Positions 16,202-26,561 of a stretch of DNA of 38,591 nt are shown in pieces. Positions within the stretch are counted from its first letter, which is position 1; each line of letters opens with the position of its first letter. Under the pieces are notes generated by a model. That model was not told where the DNA came from and searched no databases. It saw nothing but the letters and a program-made list of their open reading frames with translations. Position numbers and translations under genes: made by a program. The stretch is from Planctomycetota bacterium (GTDB lineage: Bacteria; Planctomycetota; UBA1135; GCA-002686595), in the NCBI GenBank assembly GCA_016795205.1, contig JAEUHZ010000035.1, forward strand, positions 1-38,591. Reading direction: 5' to 3'.

Positions 16202-17157
16202 TGCGCGGCTACAGCGAGAAGATCACCCTGATCGCCGGGAATGCGCACGCGGCGCTGGCCAGCGGCATCTCGAAGGCGCTGGCGATCCCCTTGGCGGCGG
16301 CGCACATCGCGCGCTTTCCCGATGGCGAGATCGACATCAAGGTCAACGACGACCTGCGCGGATCGGACTGCTTCGTCATCCAGCCGACCTGCCCGCCGGT
16401 CAACGAGAACTGGATCGAGCTCCTGCTGCTGCTCGACACGTTGCGCCGAGCCAGCGCCGGACGCATCACGGCCGTGATGCCCTACTACGGCTACGCGCGC
16501 AAGGACCGCAAGGACGAGGGGCGCGTGCCGATCAGCGCCAAGGTCGTCGCCAACACGCTGGTCAACGGTGGCGCGGACCGGCTCCTGACGCTGGACATGC
16601 ACGCGGCGCAGATCCAGGGCTTCTTCGACATCCCCGTCGACCACCTGTACGCCAAGCCCGCGCTGCTCTCGGCCGTGCGCCGCATCGGCCTCGATCGGCC
16701 GGTGGTCGTGTCGCCCGACGTGGGCGGCATCAAGATGGCGCGCTCGTACGCCAAGTCGCTCGACAACGCCGACCTGGCCATCGTCGACAAGCGCCGCATC
16801 AGCGGTTCGCAGATCGCGGTCGAGCACATCATCGGCGAGGTCGAGGGCCGCAACGTCGTGCTGGTCGACGACATGATCTCGACCGGCGGCTCGATCTCCG
16901 AAGCCGCGCGCGTGTGCCGCAAGTACGGCGCCCAGACGATCGTCATCGCCGTCAGCCACGCGGTGCTGTGCGGACCGGCCGTCGAGCGGCTGGACGCGGC
17001 GCCGATCGACCGTATCCTGATCACCGATTCGATCCCTCCGCGCGCCACGCTGCCGCGGAACACGGAGGTCGTGAGCGTGGCGCCGCTCCTGGCGCGCGCG
17101 ATCATGAGCATCCACCGGAACGAATCGGTTTCCTCCCTCTTCCAGGAACCCTGCTAG
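16201..17157 (+). CDS. prs: Ribose-phosphate pyrophosphokinase (PRPP synthetase)
   Basis: A 318-residue class I PRPP synthetase, which makes 5-phosphoribosyl 1-pyrophosphate from ribose 5-phosphate and ATP for nucleotide, His and Trp synthesis. Diagnostic motifs are FPDGEIDIKVNDDLRG, the flexible loop YYGYARKDRKDEGR, the divalent-cation segment TLDMHAAQIQGFFDIPVDHL, and the PRPP-binding loop VVLVDDMISTGGS. Length is standard. The GTG start shares one base with the glmU stop, so translation is probably coupled. Forty-eight bases separate it from rplY, which has its own GGAG ribosome binding site. Confidence 0.96.
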   Translation: MRGYSEKITLIAGNAHAALASGISKALAIPLAAAHIARFPDGEIDIKVNDDLRGSDCFVIQPTCPPVNENWIELLLLLDTLRRASAGRITAVMPYYGYARKDRKDEGRVPISAKVVANTLVNGGADRLLTLDMHAAQIQGFFDIPVDHLYAKPALLSAVRRIGLDRPVVVSPDVGGIKMARSYAKSLDNADLAIVDKRRISGSQIAVEHIIGEVEGRNVVLVDDMISTGGSISEAARVCRKYGAQTIVIAVSHAVLCGPAVERLDAAPIDRILITDSIPPRATLPRNTEVVSVAPLLARAIMSIHRNESVSSLFQEPC

Positions 17158-17205
17158 GCCCGCATCCGAGGGACGGGCGACGAACCAGCCAGGGACGGAG
17201 TCACG

Positions 17206-17823
17206 ATGAGCAAGAAGAGCGAAGTCCTGAAGGCCGAAGCGCGCGCGCGGGTCGGCACCCGGGCCGCCCGCGCCCTGCGCGCGGAAGGCCGCATCCCCGC
17301 CAGCATGAACGCGGATCCGACGCACGCGCACGTCGATCTCTCGATCGAGGAGCACCACTTCCTCGCGACGCGCCGGCGCCACACGCACCTCTACGAGATC
17401 GAGCTCGGGGGGAAGGTCGAGATGGCGGTCGTTCGCGAGCTGCAGTGGGACACCTTCGGCGAGCGCATCGTCCACGTCGATTTCAAGCGCGTGCAGCGCG
17501 ACGTGAAGACCGAGTCCGAGGTCGAGCTCGAGTTCATCGGCCACCCCAAGGGCGGCGTGCTGAACCACCTCGTGACGCACGTCACCGTGCGCTGTCTGCC
17601 CATGGACATCCCCGACTCGATCGAGGTCCCGGTGGGTGGCCTCGACCAGGGCGGCGCCGTCACCGCCGCCGATCTCAAGCTGCCGGCGGGGGTCGAGCTG
17701 TTGCTCGCGCCCGAGACGAAGATCGCGGTCGTGGTCGTCGCGGCCAAGCCCGAGGCGGCTCCGGCTCCGGCCGAGGGCGCTGCTCCGGCCGCGACGGCGA
17801 CCCCGACGGCTCCGGCTGGCTGA
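17206..17823 (+). CDS. rplY: Large ribosomal subunit protein bL25 (Ctc type)
   Basis: A 205-residue bL25 of the long Ctc (TL5) type. The N-terminal 5S-rRNA-binding domain is recognisable (AEARARVGTRAARALRAEGR, then VRELQWDTFGERIVHVDFKRV), followed by the beta-rich C-terminal domain (EVPVGGLDQGGAVTAADLKLPAGVEL) and an Ala/Pro-rich tail of about 30 residues. It stabilises 5S rRNA in the large subunit. The ATG is preceded by GGAG at 7 bases. Position between prs and pth is conserved in many bacteria. A very strong hairpin follows at 17871. Confidence 0.95.
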   Translation: MSKKSEVLKAEARARVGTRAARALRAEGRIPASMNADPTHAHVDLSIEEHHFLATRRRHTHLYEIELGGKVEMAVVRELQWDTFGERIVHVDFKRVQRDVKTESEVELEFIGHPKGGVLNHLVTHVTVRCLPMDIPDSIEVPVGGLDQGGAVTAADLKLPAGVELLLAPETKIAVVVVAAKPEAAPAPAEGAAPAATATPTAPAG

Positions 17824-17870
17824 GGCCGCCGGCGCGTGCGCGCGCTCGCTGCGGACCGCGTCCGGCCCCT

Positions 17871-17910
17871 CGCCGCCGCGCTCCCGGGCCCACCCGGGAG
17901 CGCGGCGGCG
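17871..17910 (+). terminator. Perfect 18-bp hairpin after rplY
   Basis: Arms 17871-17888 and 17893-17910 are perfectly complementary with a 4-base CCCA loop. The stem is almost all G and C. No T-run follows (TCGTGAGCGG), so it is not a classic intrinsic terminator, but its position between rplY and the pth promoter fits transcript termination or 3'-end protection. Confidence 0.6.
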
Positions 17911-17953
17911 TCGTGAGCGGCCCGCGCCCCTTCCCCCCGACCGGCAAGGCCGC

Positions 17954-17959
17954 TATCCT
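17954..17959 (+). promoter_or_regulatory. Predicted -10 box for pth
   Basis: TATCCT, with TTCCCC at 17931-17936 (17-base spacer) as a poor -35. The start site would be near 17966, leaving a leader of about 60 bases with AAGGAA at 18014-18019 before the GTG at 18028. The same TATCCT lies before dnaB. Confidence 0.4.
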
Positions 17960-18027
17960 CTTCGGCCCTCCTCCCGAGCCCGACCCGCGCGGCCGGTCTC
18001 GCGGATCGACCCCGAAGGAACCGTCTC

Positions 18028-18624
18028 GTGACGCGGCTCGTCGTCGGACTGGGCAACCCCGGCCCCGAGTACGAGTGGACGCGGCACAACGTCGGTTTCC
18101 ACGTGGTCGAGCGCCTCGCCGGCGAGGAGGGAGCGATCTTTGAACCCGCACGCCGGCTCCCGGGCTTCAGCGGGCCGGGGAACTTCTCGTTCGCGCGCTC
18201 GAAGCGATTCGACGCGCTGTACGTCAAGCCCCTGACCTTCATGAACCTGTCGGGCACGGCCGTGAACGCCCTGGTGCGAGAGCTCCAGGTCGACCCCGGC
18301 TCGATGCTGGTCGTCTACGACGACCTGGACCTCGACCTGGGTCGGCTCAGGATCCGGCCCCACGGTGGTCCCGGCACGCACAACGGCATGCGGTCACTCG
18401 TGGCATCCCTCGGGACCGACCGGTTCCCCCGCGTGCGCGTGGGCATCGGTCCCTCCCGGACCGACGCGGCGCGCCATGTGCTCGAGCGGTTCTCGGACGC
18501 GGAGATGCCGGACGCGGAGATCTCGGTGGCGGAAGCCGCCGATGCGATCCGCGCCTGGCTCGCGGGCGAGGACCTGGAGAGCGTCATGACGCGGTTCCAC
18601 AGCCGCTGGAACCTCGGGTCGTGA
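18028..18624 (+). CDS. pth: Peptidyl-tRNA hydrolase
   Basis: A 198-residue Pth that frees tRNA from peptidyl-tRNA dropped by ribosomes. The start VVGLGNPGPEYEWTRHNVGF holds the conserved Asn and the catalytic His. KPLTFMNLSG follows, then YDDLDLDLGRLRIRPHGGPGTHNGMRS, and FPRVRVGIGPS. Length is as usual. The GTG at 18028 is set by the family's N-terminus and by AAGGAA eight bases upstream. rpsF begins 53 bases after its stop, so it may be the first gene of a pth-rpsF-rpsR-rplI transcript. Confidence 0.96.
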   Translation: MTRLVVGLGNPGPEYEWTRHNVGFHVVERLAGEEGAIFEPARRLPGFSGPGNFSFARSKRFDALYVKPLTFMNLSGTAVNALVRELQVDPGSMLVVYDDLDLDLGRLRIRPHGGPGTHNGMRSLVASLGTDRFPRVRVGIGPSRTDAARHVLERFSDAEMPDAEISVAEAADAIRAWLAGEDLESVMTRFHSRWNLGS

Positions 18625-18677
18625 GGCAGTGCGCCTCCCGGCTCTCGCATCGCAGGACGAAAGGAGAACCAGGAACT

Positions 18678-19169
18678 TTGGGTCTGTACGAAAGCATGTT
18701 CCTCCTCGACAACGCCGTGGTGCGGGAGGACTGGAAGAAGGCGAAGGCCGTCATTCATGACGCCGTCGCCAAGCACGGCGGAACGGTGAAGACGTCGCGA
18801 CGCTGGGACGAGCGCCGCTTGGCCTACCCCATCCGCGGCAAGAACCGCGCGACGTACGTCTTGTGCTACGTCGACATCCCGGGTGCCAACCTGCCCGTGC
18901 TGCGGCGCGAGCTCGAGCTGTCCGAGCGCGTCTTGCGCTACCTGATCCTGGCGGCGGACGAGATCCCCGCCGCGGAGCACGAGCTCAGCGCCGCCGAGAA
19001 CGCCGATGGATTCGTCGTGCCGGCCCCGCCGCCCGACGACGTGATCGAGCCCGAGCCGGCGCCCGCGCCGATCGACCCGGTCGAGGAGATCCTGGCCGAA
19101 GGTGAGCTCCCGGACGACCGGCCGCGTGGCCGCCGTCCCGAGCGCGCGAACGTGGAGGTGGCACCGTGA
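18678..19169 (+). CDS. rpsF: Small ribosomal subunit protein bS6
   Basis: A 163-residue bS6. The ribosomal part is residues 1-105: YESMFLLDNAVVREDWKKA, then RRWDERRLAYPIRGKNRATYVL and LRYLILAADE. It binds 16S rRNA with bS18. The start is unusual: the family N-terminus (x-x-Tyr-Glu) corresponds to a TTG at 18678, with AAGGAG at 18661-18666. An in-frame GTG at 18621 overlapping the pth stop would add 19 residues unlike S6. The C-terminus carries an acidic Pro/Glu-rich tail of about 55 residues, longer than in most bS6 proteins. The stop overlaps rpsR. Confidence 0.92.
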   Translation: MGLYESMFLLDNAVVREDWKKAKAVIHDAVAKHGGTVKTSRRWDERRLAYPIRGKNRATYVLCYVDIPGANLPVLRRELELSERVLRYLILAADEIPAAEHELSAAENADGFVVPAPPPDDVIEPEPAPAPIDPVEEILAEGELPDDRPRGRRPERANVEVAP

Positions 19170-19387
19170 GCCGCGATCGCCGTGCACCGCTCCCGCCCAT
19201 CTCCGGGCGCAACTGTGACGACGCCTGGCCGGACTACAAGGACGTCGAGAACCTCAAGCGGTTCCTGAACGGCTCCGCGCAGATCTACTCGCGCAAGCGG
19301 ACCGGCTACTGCACGCAGTGCCAAAAGGCGCTCAAGCAGGCCGTCAAGCGCGCGCGCCACATCGGCCTCCTGCCCTTCGTGGGCTGA
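19166..19387 (+). CDS. rpsR: Small ribosomal subunit protein bS18
   Basis: A 73-residue bS18, partner of bS6 on the small-subunit platform. The conserved core reads DYKDVENLKRFL, then RKRTGYCTQCQ and KRARHIGLLPF. The GTG start overlaps the rpsF stop (GTGA), which should give equal synthesis of the two partners. A CTQC pair and an N-terminal Cys could bind a metal, but that is a guess. Confidence 0.95.
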   Translation: MSRDRRAPLPPISGRNCDDAWPDYKDVENLKRFLNGSAQIYSRKRTGYCTQCQKALKQAVKRARHIGLLPFVG

Positions 19388-19407
19388 TCCCAGAGGACCA
19401 GGATCCC

Positions 19408-19869
19408 ATGGCACGCAACGTCGAAGTGCTCCTGCGCGAGCACGTGAAGGACCTCGGTCGCTGCGGCGACGTGGTCAAGGTCTCGCCCGGCTTCGCCCGC
19501 AACTTCCTCTATCCGAGGAAGATCGCGATGGAGGCCACGGCCGAGAACAAGAAGGCCATGTCCCGCCGCCGCCTGGTGCTCGACGCCCTCGAGGCCAAGA
19601 AGACGGCCGAGGTCGTGGCGCTGGTCGCGACGCTCAACGGGCTCGAACTCAAGACCGTCGCGCGCGCCGACGAGCAGGGTCACCTGTTCGGTTCGGTCAA
19701 CGCGGCGAACATCGTCGAGCTCCTGCGCGAGAAGGGCCATGCCTTCGAGGAGAAGGCGGTGCGCCTCGACGCGCCGATCAAGGCCGTCGGCAGCCACCCG
19801 GTGAAGCTCCACGTCCACGGCGAGCACCATGCCGAGCTCGTGGTGGTCGTCGAGGCCCAGCCGGCCTGA
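19408..19869 (+). CDS. rplI: Large ribosomal subunit protein bL9
   Basis: A 153-residue bL9. The N-terminal rRNA-binding domain has EVLLREHVKDLGRCGDVV and the signature GFARNFLYPRKIA. A central helix and a C-terminal domain with HLFGSVNAANIVELL and HPVKLHVH follow. The ATG at 19408 is preceded by AGAGGACCAGGA. Order rpsF-rpsR-rplI-dnaB is widely conserved. A long hairpin follows, suggesting that dnaB is transcribed separately. Confidence 0.96.
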   Translation: MARNVEVLLREHVKDLGRCGDVVKVSPGFARNFLYPRKIAMEATAENKKAMSRRRLVLDALEAKKTAEVVALVATLNGLELKTVARADEQGHLFGSVNAANIVELLREKGHAFEEKAVRLDAPIKAVGSHPVKLHVHGEHHAELVVVVEAQPA

Positions 19870-19903
19870 CCGCCGGAAGGCGCCAGGACCCCCAGCCCGC
19901 GAA

Positions 19904-19940
19904 CGGCGGCGCGCGTGCAGCAGTGGCACGCGCGCCGCCG
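19904..19940 (+). terminator. Perfect 15-bp hairpin after rplI
   Basis: Arms 19904-19918 and 19926-19940 are perfectly complementary with a 7-base AGCAGTG loop. It lacks a T-run, like the hairpin after rplY. It lies just upstream of the predicted dnaB promoter and probably ends or stabilises the ribosomal protein transcript. Confidence 0.55.
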
Positions 19941-19959
19941 GCGCGTCCAGGGACGGTGC

Positions 19960-19989
19960 TTCCCGCGGGCCGCCGCGCGCCAGTATCCT
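19960..19989 (+). promoter_or_regulatory. Predicted dnaB promoter
   Basis: TATCCT at 19984-19989 with a poor TTCCCG -35 (19960-19965, spacer 18). The ATG at 20006 is 16 bases from the -10 box, so the leader would be under 10 bases. Confidence 0.4.
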
Positions 19990-20005
19990 CCGCCCTCCCC
20001 GCGCC

Positions 20006-21384
<1,379 letters not shown>

Positions 21385-21388
<4 letters not shown>

Positions 21389-24087
21389 ACGTGCGGCGGC
21401 GTCCGGGTCTCCAGGCCCTCTGGGCCCTGTGCGCCGTGGCCGTGCTGCTGTGCGCGGCGACCACGGCGGCGGCCCAGGAGCCCGGGCCTCCACCGCCCCC
21501 GAAAGAGGAGCCGGCGGCGCCTCCCGAGGAACCGGAGCCGGACGTGCCACAACCCGACCTGGAGCGCGCGGGGTTGGGCGCCCGCGAGCAGGCGCAGCCC
21601 GGCCGGCGCGCGCCGACCCTGGTCGCGATCGTCGTCGAGGGGCAGCGCCGCTACACGCAGGCCCAGATCATCGCGGCCCTGGGGGCCAAGGTCGGGGAGC
21701 CCTACGATCCCGCCGTGGTCGAGAAGGGCCTCGACACGCTGTGGCGAGCCTTCCACGCCAAGGCCCGTGTCGATCTGCGCGAGGCGGCCGGCGGGGTCGA
21801 GATGCGCGTCGTCGTCGACGAGATGAACGTGGACCTCGAGCCGCGCTTCGTGGGCTACTCGGAGATCGATCTCGACGATCTGAAGCGCTGGGCGCTGCTC
21901 GAGGATCGCGGTGAGCTCTACCTCTATCAGGCCGAGCGCGTACGGCAGCGGCTCTTGGAGGGCTATCGGCGCGAGGGCTTCTACTTCGTGGAGGTCGACG
22001 TCGTGCGGCGCGGCACGGACATCGGCGTGGATCCCGAGGGCGCGCTGCCCGACGTGATCTTCGAGATCCGCGAGGGTCCGCGCGTGCAGGTGCAGGACGT
22101 GCTCGTGACGGGCAACGACTCGATGCCCGAGACCGGCATGTGGTGGTGGAAGGGCGGACTGAAGAAGCTCGCCAAGGTCGAGCTCGGCGGACCCTGGCTG
22201 TTCGACTGGAATGGCGAGGAGTTCGTGACCGAGAAGCTGGACGCGGACCTGCTCGCGATGCGCGAGGTCTACCGCGATCGAGGCTGGCTGGACGCCGTGG
22301 TGGAGATCGACCGTCTCGAGTTCTCGGCCGACCGCAGCGAGGTCACGATCCACGTCATCGTGGACGAGGGGCGCCCCTACACGGTCGAGTCGCTGGAGAT
22401 CGAGGCCGTCGAGCGCACGTGGAACCAGCAGCGCCAGGACTACGACGAGGCCAGCGCGGACTTCGTGATCCCGCGCGAGGAGTTGCTGGCCCTGTGCCGG
22501 CTGAAGCCGGGCCGGCGCTACGAGCGCTTCGTGCAGGAAGCCGACGCTGCCGCCATCCGCGACCGCTACGGGCGCGAGGGCTACGTCGCGCATCCCTCGC
22601 TGCGGCTGGACGGCTTCGAGTTCCTCGAGCCGCGCCTGGTGTTCGACCCGGTGAACCAACGCGTCGCCGTCACCTACCGGATCGCGCAGGGCAAGCAGCG
22701 CTGGATCCGGGAGGTCCTCATGACGGGCACGACCCACACGCGCGACCGCGTCGTGCGGCGCGAGGTCGACGTGCTGCCCGGCGACGTGGCGGATCTGACC
22801 AAGATCCGGCGCGCGTTGGGCCGCATCTACTCGACCGGCTACTTCAACGACGAGATGCGGCCGCTCGAGCACCGGGACCCGACCTTCACCTTCCGCACGA
22901 CGCCCGATCCGAACTGGGTCGACCTCGAGTACCAGGTCCAGGAGGGGACCGTGGTCAACTTCCAGGTCCAGGGCGGGGTCGACAGCAACTCGGGGCTCTT
23001 CGGACGGATCTCGCTCACCATGCGCAACGCGGACCTGGCCGCGCCGCCCGAAAGCCTGTGGTCGACGTTCGGCGACATCTACGACAAGTCGGCCTTCCAC
23101 GGCGCCGGACAGCGCATCGACCTGGAGTACATGCCCGGCACGGTCGAGAACAGCTACCGCATCCGGTTCCTGGAACCCGACCTGTTCCGCAAGCACTTCG
23201 ACCGCTGGAGCATCGAGTTCGAGCTGAACCGCTGGGAGCGCAGCCAGCGCTTCTACGACGAGGAGCGCTTCGAGCGTCGGATCCGGCTGGGCCGCGAGTT
23301 CGGGCGCGAGTTCGCGCTGTTCATGGGTTACCGCTTCACCGACGTCGAGGTCGACGACCTCGACCAGGGCGAGGCCGCGCCCGTGCCGCCCAACGAAACC
23401 GGGTTCCCCCCCTCGATCTACCAGCAACTCGGCGGTCAGAAGCTCATCGCGGGGCCGACGCTCGACCTCAATTACCGCAAGCTCGACACGCTTTTCGCGC
23501 CACGCGAGGGGCTGCAGGTCATCTGGCGCAACGGCGTCTACGGGAGTGCGTTCGGCGGCGACTTCGACTACTGGAGCGCCGACATGGATCTGGACTGGTT
23601 CTTCCTGACTCCGGGCGTCGAGGGCGAGGTGCGCCCCGGCTTCCACATCGGCCTGGGGCTGGCCGTGGCCGACGCCTACGGCGATACCGAGGAGGTGCCG
23701 TACACCGAGCGCTTCTTCCTGGGCGGCAGCCGGCTACTGCGCGGCTTCGCGTTCCGTGGCGTCGGTCCCAACCTGGGCTCGAACCCCCTGGGCGGGCAGA
23801 GTTCCTTCGACACGACGCTGGAGTACCGGATCCCGCTGTACAAGAACGTGCAGCCGGGCACCTACAAGGAGATCGAGATGTTCCGCCTGACGCTGTTCGG
23901 CGACGCGGGCATCCTGGATCCCGAGGCTTTCCGTCTCGACCCCGACGAGCTGCGCGCGTCCCTGGGCTTCAGCCTGGGGATGATCAGCCCCTTCCCGGTC
24001 ATGTTGAACTTCGGCTTCCCGATCCTGGAGGGCGAGGGCGACCGCAAGCAGGTCTTCTCGTTCTCGATCTTCCAGCTCGCGTTCTGA
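21385..24087 (+). CDS. bamA: Outer-membrane assembly factor BamA
   Basis: A 900-residue BamA/Omp85 protein. A signal peptide (about 1-31, ends AAAQ) is followed by a Pro/Glu-rich linker, then POTRA-like repeats over about 70-510 (VAIVVEGQRRYTQAQI, VQVQDVLVTGN, WIREVLMTGTTHTRDRVVRRE). The C-terminal beta-barrel (about 530-900) has the RFFLGGSRLLRGF motif, matching the loop-6 (V/I)RGF signature, and ends in Phe. It inserts beta-barrel proteins into the outer membrane. The ATG overlaps the dnaB stop, an unusual partner. lpxD and the lipid A genes follow, as in many diderms, but no skp gene lies between. Confidence 0.95.
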
Positions 24088-24108
24088 CCGCGGGTGCGCC
24101 GCCCGGCT

Positions 24109-24137
24109 TTGACAGGAGCGCAGCGCGCGGATAGACC
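24109..24137 (+). promoter_or_regulatory. Predicted promoter of the lpx operon
   Basis: TTGACA (24109-24114), perfect -35 consensus, a 17-base spacer, then TAGACC (24132-24137). It lies in the 108-base gap between bamA and lpxD, with transcription starting near 24144 and a leader of about 50 bases. Confidence 0.6.
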
Positions 24138-24195
24138 ACTGTTCTCGCCCGCTCCGTAGGGCGTGCGCTGGCCCCGTCGTTCGGGGCCCAACTCG

Positions 24196-25263
24196 ATGAC
24201 GACCAGGACTCTCGCCGAGATCGCCGCCGCCTGCGGAGCCGTGCTGGACGGCGACCCGGGCCTCGGCATCGACGGCCCCGCGACCCTCGCCGACGCCGGG
24301 CCGCGCGAGATCAGCTTCCTCGCGAACCCGCGCTACGCCCCGCAGCTCGCGAGCACGCGGGCGGGGGCGGTGATCCTGGCGCAGGATCACCCTCGCCCGC
24401 GCGCCGAGCTGTCGGTGCTGCGCTGCGCCGACCCGAATCGGGCCTTCACGGCCGTCGTGCAGCTCTTCGCGCCCGAACGCGAGCCGGCTCCCCGCGGCAT
24501 CCATCCCAGCGCGGTGGTCGACCCGCGCGCGGAGGTCGACGCCGAGGCCTCGATCGGCCCGGGCTGCACGGTCGGCGCGTTCGCGCGGATCGGTCCCCGG
24601 GCCGTGCTCGTCGCTGGTGTGCACGTCGGTCCGCACGCGCGGGTCGGGGAGGGGACCGTGCTCCATCCGGGCGTCGTGCTCTACGACCGCGTGTCGATCG
24701 GCGCGCGTGGGCTCGTGCACGGCGGGACCGTCATCGGGTCCGACGGCTTCGGCTTCGATCCGACGGCGACGGGCTGGGCCAAGATCCCGCAGGTCGGCAC
24801 GGTCGAGGTGGGCGACGACGTCGAGATCGGGGCGAACTGCACCATCGACCGCGGGCGCTTCGGCCCGACCCGCATCGGGCACGGGGTCAAGATGGACAAC
24901 CTGGTCCACGTGGCCCACAACGTGGTGGTCGAGGAAGCGGCCTTGCTCATCGCGCAGGTCGGCGTGGCGGGCAGCACACGCATCGGCCAGCGCGCCATCC
25001 TGGCCGGGCAGGTCGGCGTGGCGGGCCACGCGCTGATCGGCGCCGGCGCGCGCATCGGCGCGCAGTCGGGGGTGGCGGGCGAAGTCCCGCCGGGCGCGGA
25101 CTACTTCGGCTCGCCGGCGCGGCCGCGCGGCGAGGCGCTGCGCTCGTGGATGATCGTGGCCAAGCTGCCCGAGCTGCAGCAGAAAGTGCGCGACATGGCG
25201 CGGCGCCTCGCGGCCCTGGAGGCCGCACTCGGCGCGCGCGCGGACCAAGAGGAGGACCGATGA
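24196..25263 (+). CDS. lpxD: UDP-3-O-acyl-glucosamine N-acyltransferase LpxD
   Basis: A 355-residue LpxD, third committed enzyme of lipid A synthesis, adding the N-linked acyl chain. The N-terminal uridine-binding domain ([20 protein letters not shown]) precedes a left-handed beta-helix of hexapeptide repeats (about 105-320). [13 protein letters not shown] contains the likely catalytic His and GSDGFGF is typical of LpxD. A C-terminal helix ends the protein. The ATG at 24196 matches the family start; eleven in-frame codons upstream look non-coding. Its stop overlaps the lpxC-fabZ start (ATGA), so they are translated together. Confidence 0.95.
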   Translation: MTTRTLAEIAAACGAVLDGDPGLGIDGPATLADAGPREISFLANPRYAPQLASTRAGAVILAQDHPRPRAELSVLRCADPNRAFTAVVQLFAPEREPAPRGIHPSAVVDPRAEVDAEASIGPGCTVGAFARIGPRAVLVAGVHVGPHARVGEGTVLHPGVVLYDRVSIGARGLVHGGTVIGSDGFGFDPTATGWAKIPQVGTVEVGDDVEIGANCTIDRGRFGPTRIGHGVKMDNLVHVAHNVVVEEAALLIAQVGVAGSTRIGQRAILAGQVGVAGHALIGAGARIGAQSGVAGEVPPGADYFGSPARPRGEALRSWMIVAKLPELQQKVRDMARRLAALEAALGARADQEEDR

Positions 25264-26552
25264 CACGACGACAACGCACGCTGCGCACTGCCGTGGAGTT
25301 CCAGGGCGTCGGCCTGCACTCGGGCCTCTCCGTCAAGGGCCGGATGCTGCCGGCGCCACCGCACCGGGGCGTCGAGTTCGTGCGCACGGACCTGCCTGGG
25401 TCCGAGCCGATCCCGGCGCGGATCGCCTACCACGCGAGCAAGGAACGCCGCACGCGCCTGGTGCGCGGCCCGGCCGAGGTCGAGACCGTCGAGCACCTCT
25501 TGGCCGCCGCCTCGGGCCTGGGCGTCGACAACATGACCGTCGAGCTGTCGGGTGCGGAGCTCCCGGGGCTCGACGGCAGCGCGCGCGACTTCGTCGAGCT
25601 GGTGCTGCGCGCCGGCGTCGTCGAGCAGCCGGCGGAGGCCCGCGCGCTGGTCCTCGATCAGCCGGTGTACGTGCGACAGGGCGGCGCGACCCTGGTGGCC
25701 CTGCCCTCCGATCGCCCGGGGCTCACGCTCCAGTACGTCGCGTCGTTCGACGAGCCGGGCGTGGAGGGCGGCACCTTCCAGCTCGAACTTTCCCCGGAGA
25801 CCTTCAGCAAGGAGCTGGCGCCGGCGCGCACGTTCTGCCTCGCGTCCGAGGTGTCGCTGCTGCAGAAGGCCGGGTTGGGCAAGGGCGCGACACGCGAGAA
25901 CACGCTGATCCTGGGCGATCCCCAGACGCGCCTGCGCCTCCCCGGCGAGCCCGTGCGCCACAAGATGCTGGACCTCGTGGGCGACCTGTCGCTCTTGGGC
26001 GTCGACCTGCACGCCCACGTCATCGCCACCAAGTCGGGTCATGCCACGAACGCCGAGCTGGTGCGGCGACTGGCCGACCTGATGCAGGCGCTCGAGACCG
26101 GCGGGATCATCCAGCGCGAGTCGGGCCTGGACGTGCGCGAGATCCTGCGGATGCTGCCACACCGCTTTCCGTTCCTGCTCCTCGATCGCGTGCTCGAGAT
26201 CGAGGGCTACAAGCGCGCGGTCGCGATCAAGAACGTGACGATCAACGAGCCGTTCTTCCAGGGTCACTTCCCGGCCGCGCCGATCATGCCCGGCGTGCTG
26301 CAGCTCGAGGCCATGGCCCAGCTCGCGGGCGTGCTGCTGCTGCGCAAGCTGGAGAACACGGGCAAGCTGGCGGTGCTGTGGTCGATCGACAAGGTCAAGT
26401 TGCGCGGCGCCGTGGTGCCGGGCGACCAGTTGCGGATCGAGGTCACGACCACGCGTGACAAGGACCAGGTCGCACAGGTCCAGGGAATCGGCACCGTGGC
26501 AGGCAAGGTCGTGTGCGAAGCGCAGCTCATGTTCACCCTGGTGGACCCCTAG
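25260..26552 (+). CDS. lpxC-fabZ: LpxC-FabZ fusion
   Basis: A 430-residue bifunctional protein. Residues 5-280 are LpxC, the zinc deacetylase of lipid A synthesis, with zinc ligands His79 (VEHLLAA), His234 and Asp238 (HKMLDLVGD) and the catalytic His261 (GHATNAEL). Residues 290-430 are FabZ, the 3-hydroxyacyl-ACP dehydratase, with [23 protein letters not shown] (His336) and [11 protein letters not shown] (Glu350). Both active sites look complete. The two enzymes compete for hydroxyacyl-ACP flux, and fusions are known in Bacteroidota and some other diderms. No frameshift is present; the frame is continuous. The start overlaps lpxD and lpxA follows 9 bases later. Confidence 0.95.
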   Translation: MTRRQRTLRTAVEFQGVGLHSGLSVKGRMLPAPPHRGVEFVRTDLPGSEPIPARIAYHASKERRTRLVRGPAEVETVEHLLAAASGLGVDNMTVELSGAELPGLDGSARDFVELVLRAGVVEQPAEARALVLDQPVYVRQGGATLVALPSDRPGLTLQYVASFDEPGVEGGTFQLELSPETFSKELAPARTFCLASEVSLLQKAGLGKGATRENTLILGDPQTRLRLPGEPVRHKMLDLVGDLSLLGVDLHAHVIATKSGHATNAELVRRLADLMQALETGGIIQRESGLDVREILRMLPHRFPFLLLDRVLEIEGYKRAVAIKNVTINEPFFQGHFPAAPIMPGVLQLEAMAQLAGVLLLRKLENTGKLAVLWSIDKVKLRGAVVPGDQLRIEVTTTRDKDQVAQVQGIGTVAGKVVCEAQLMFTLVDP

Positions 26553-26561
26553 GAGCCCGTG

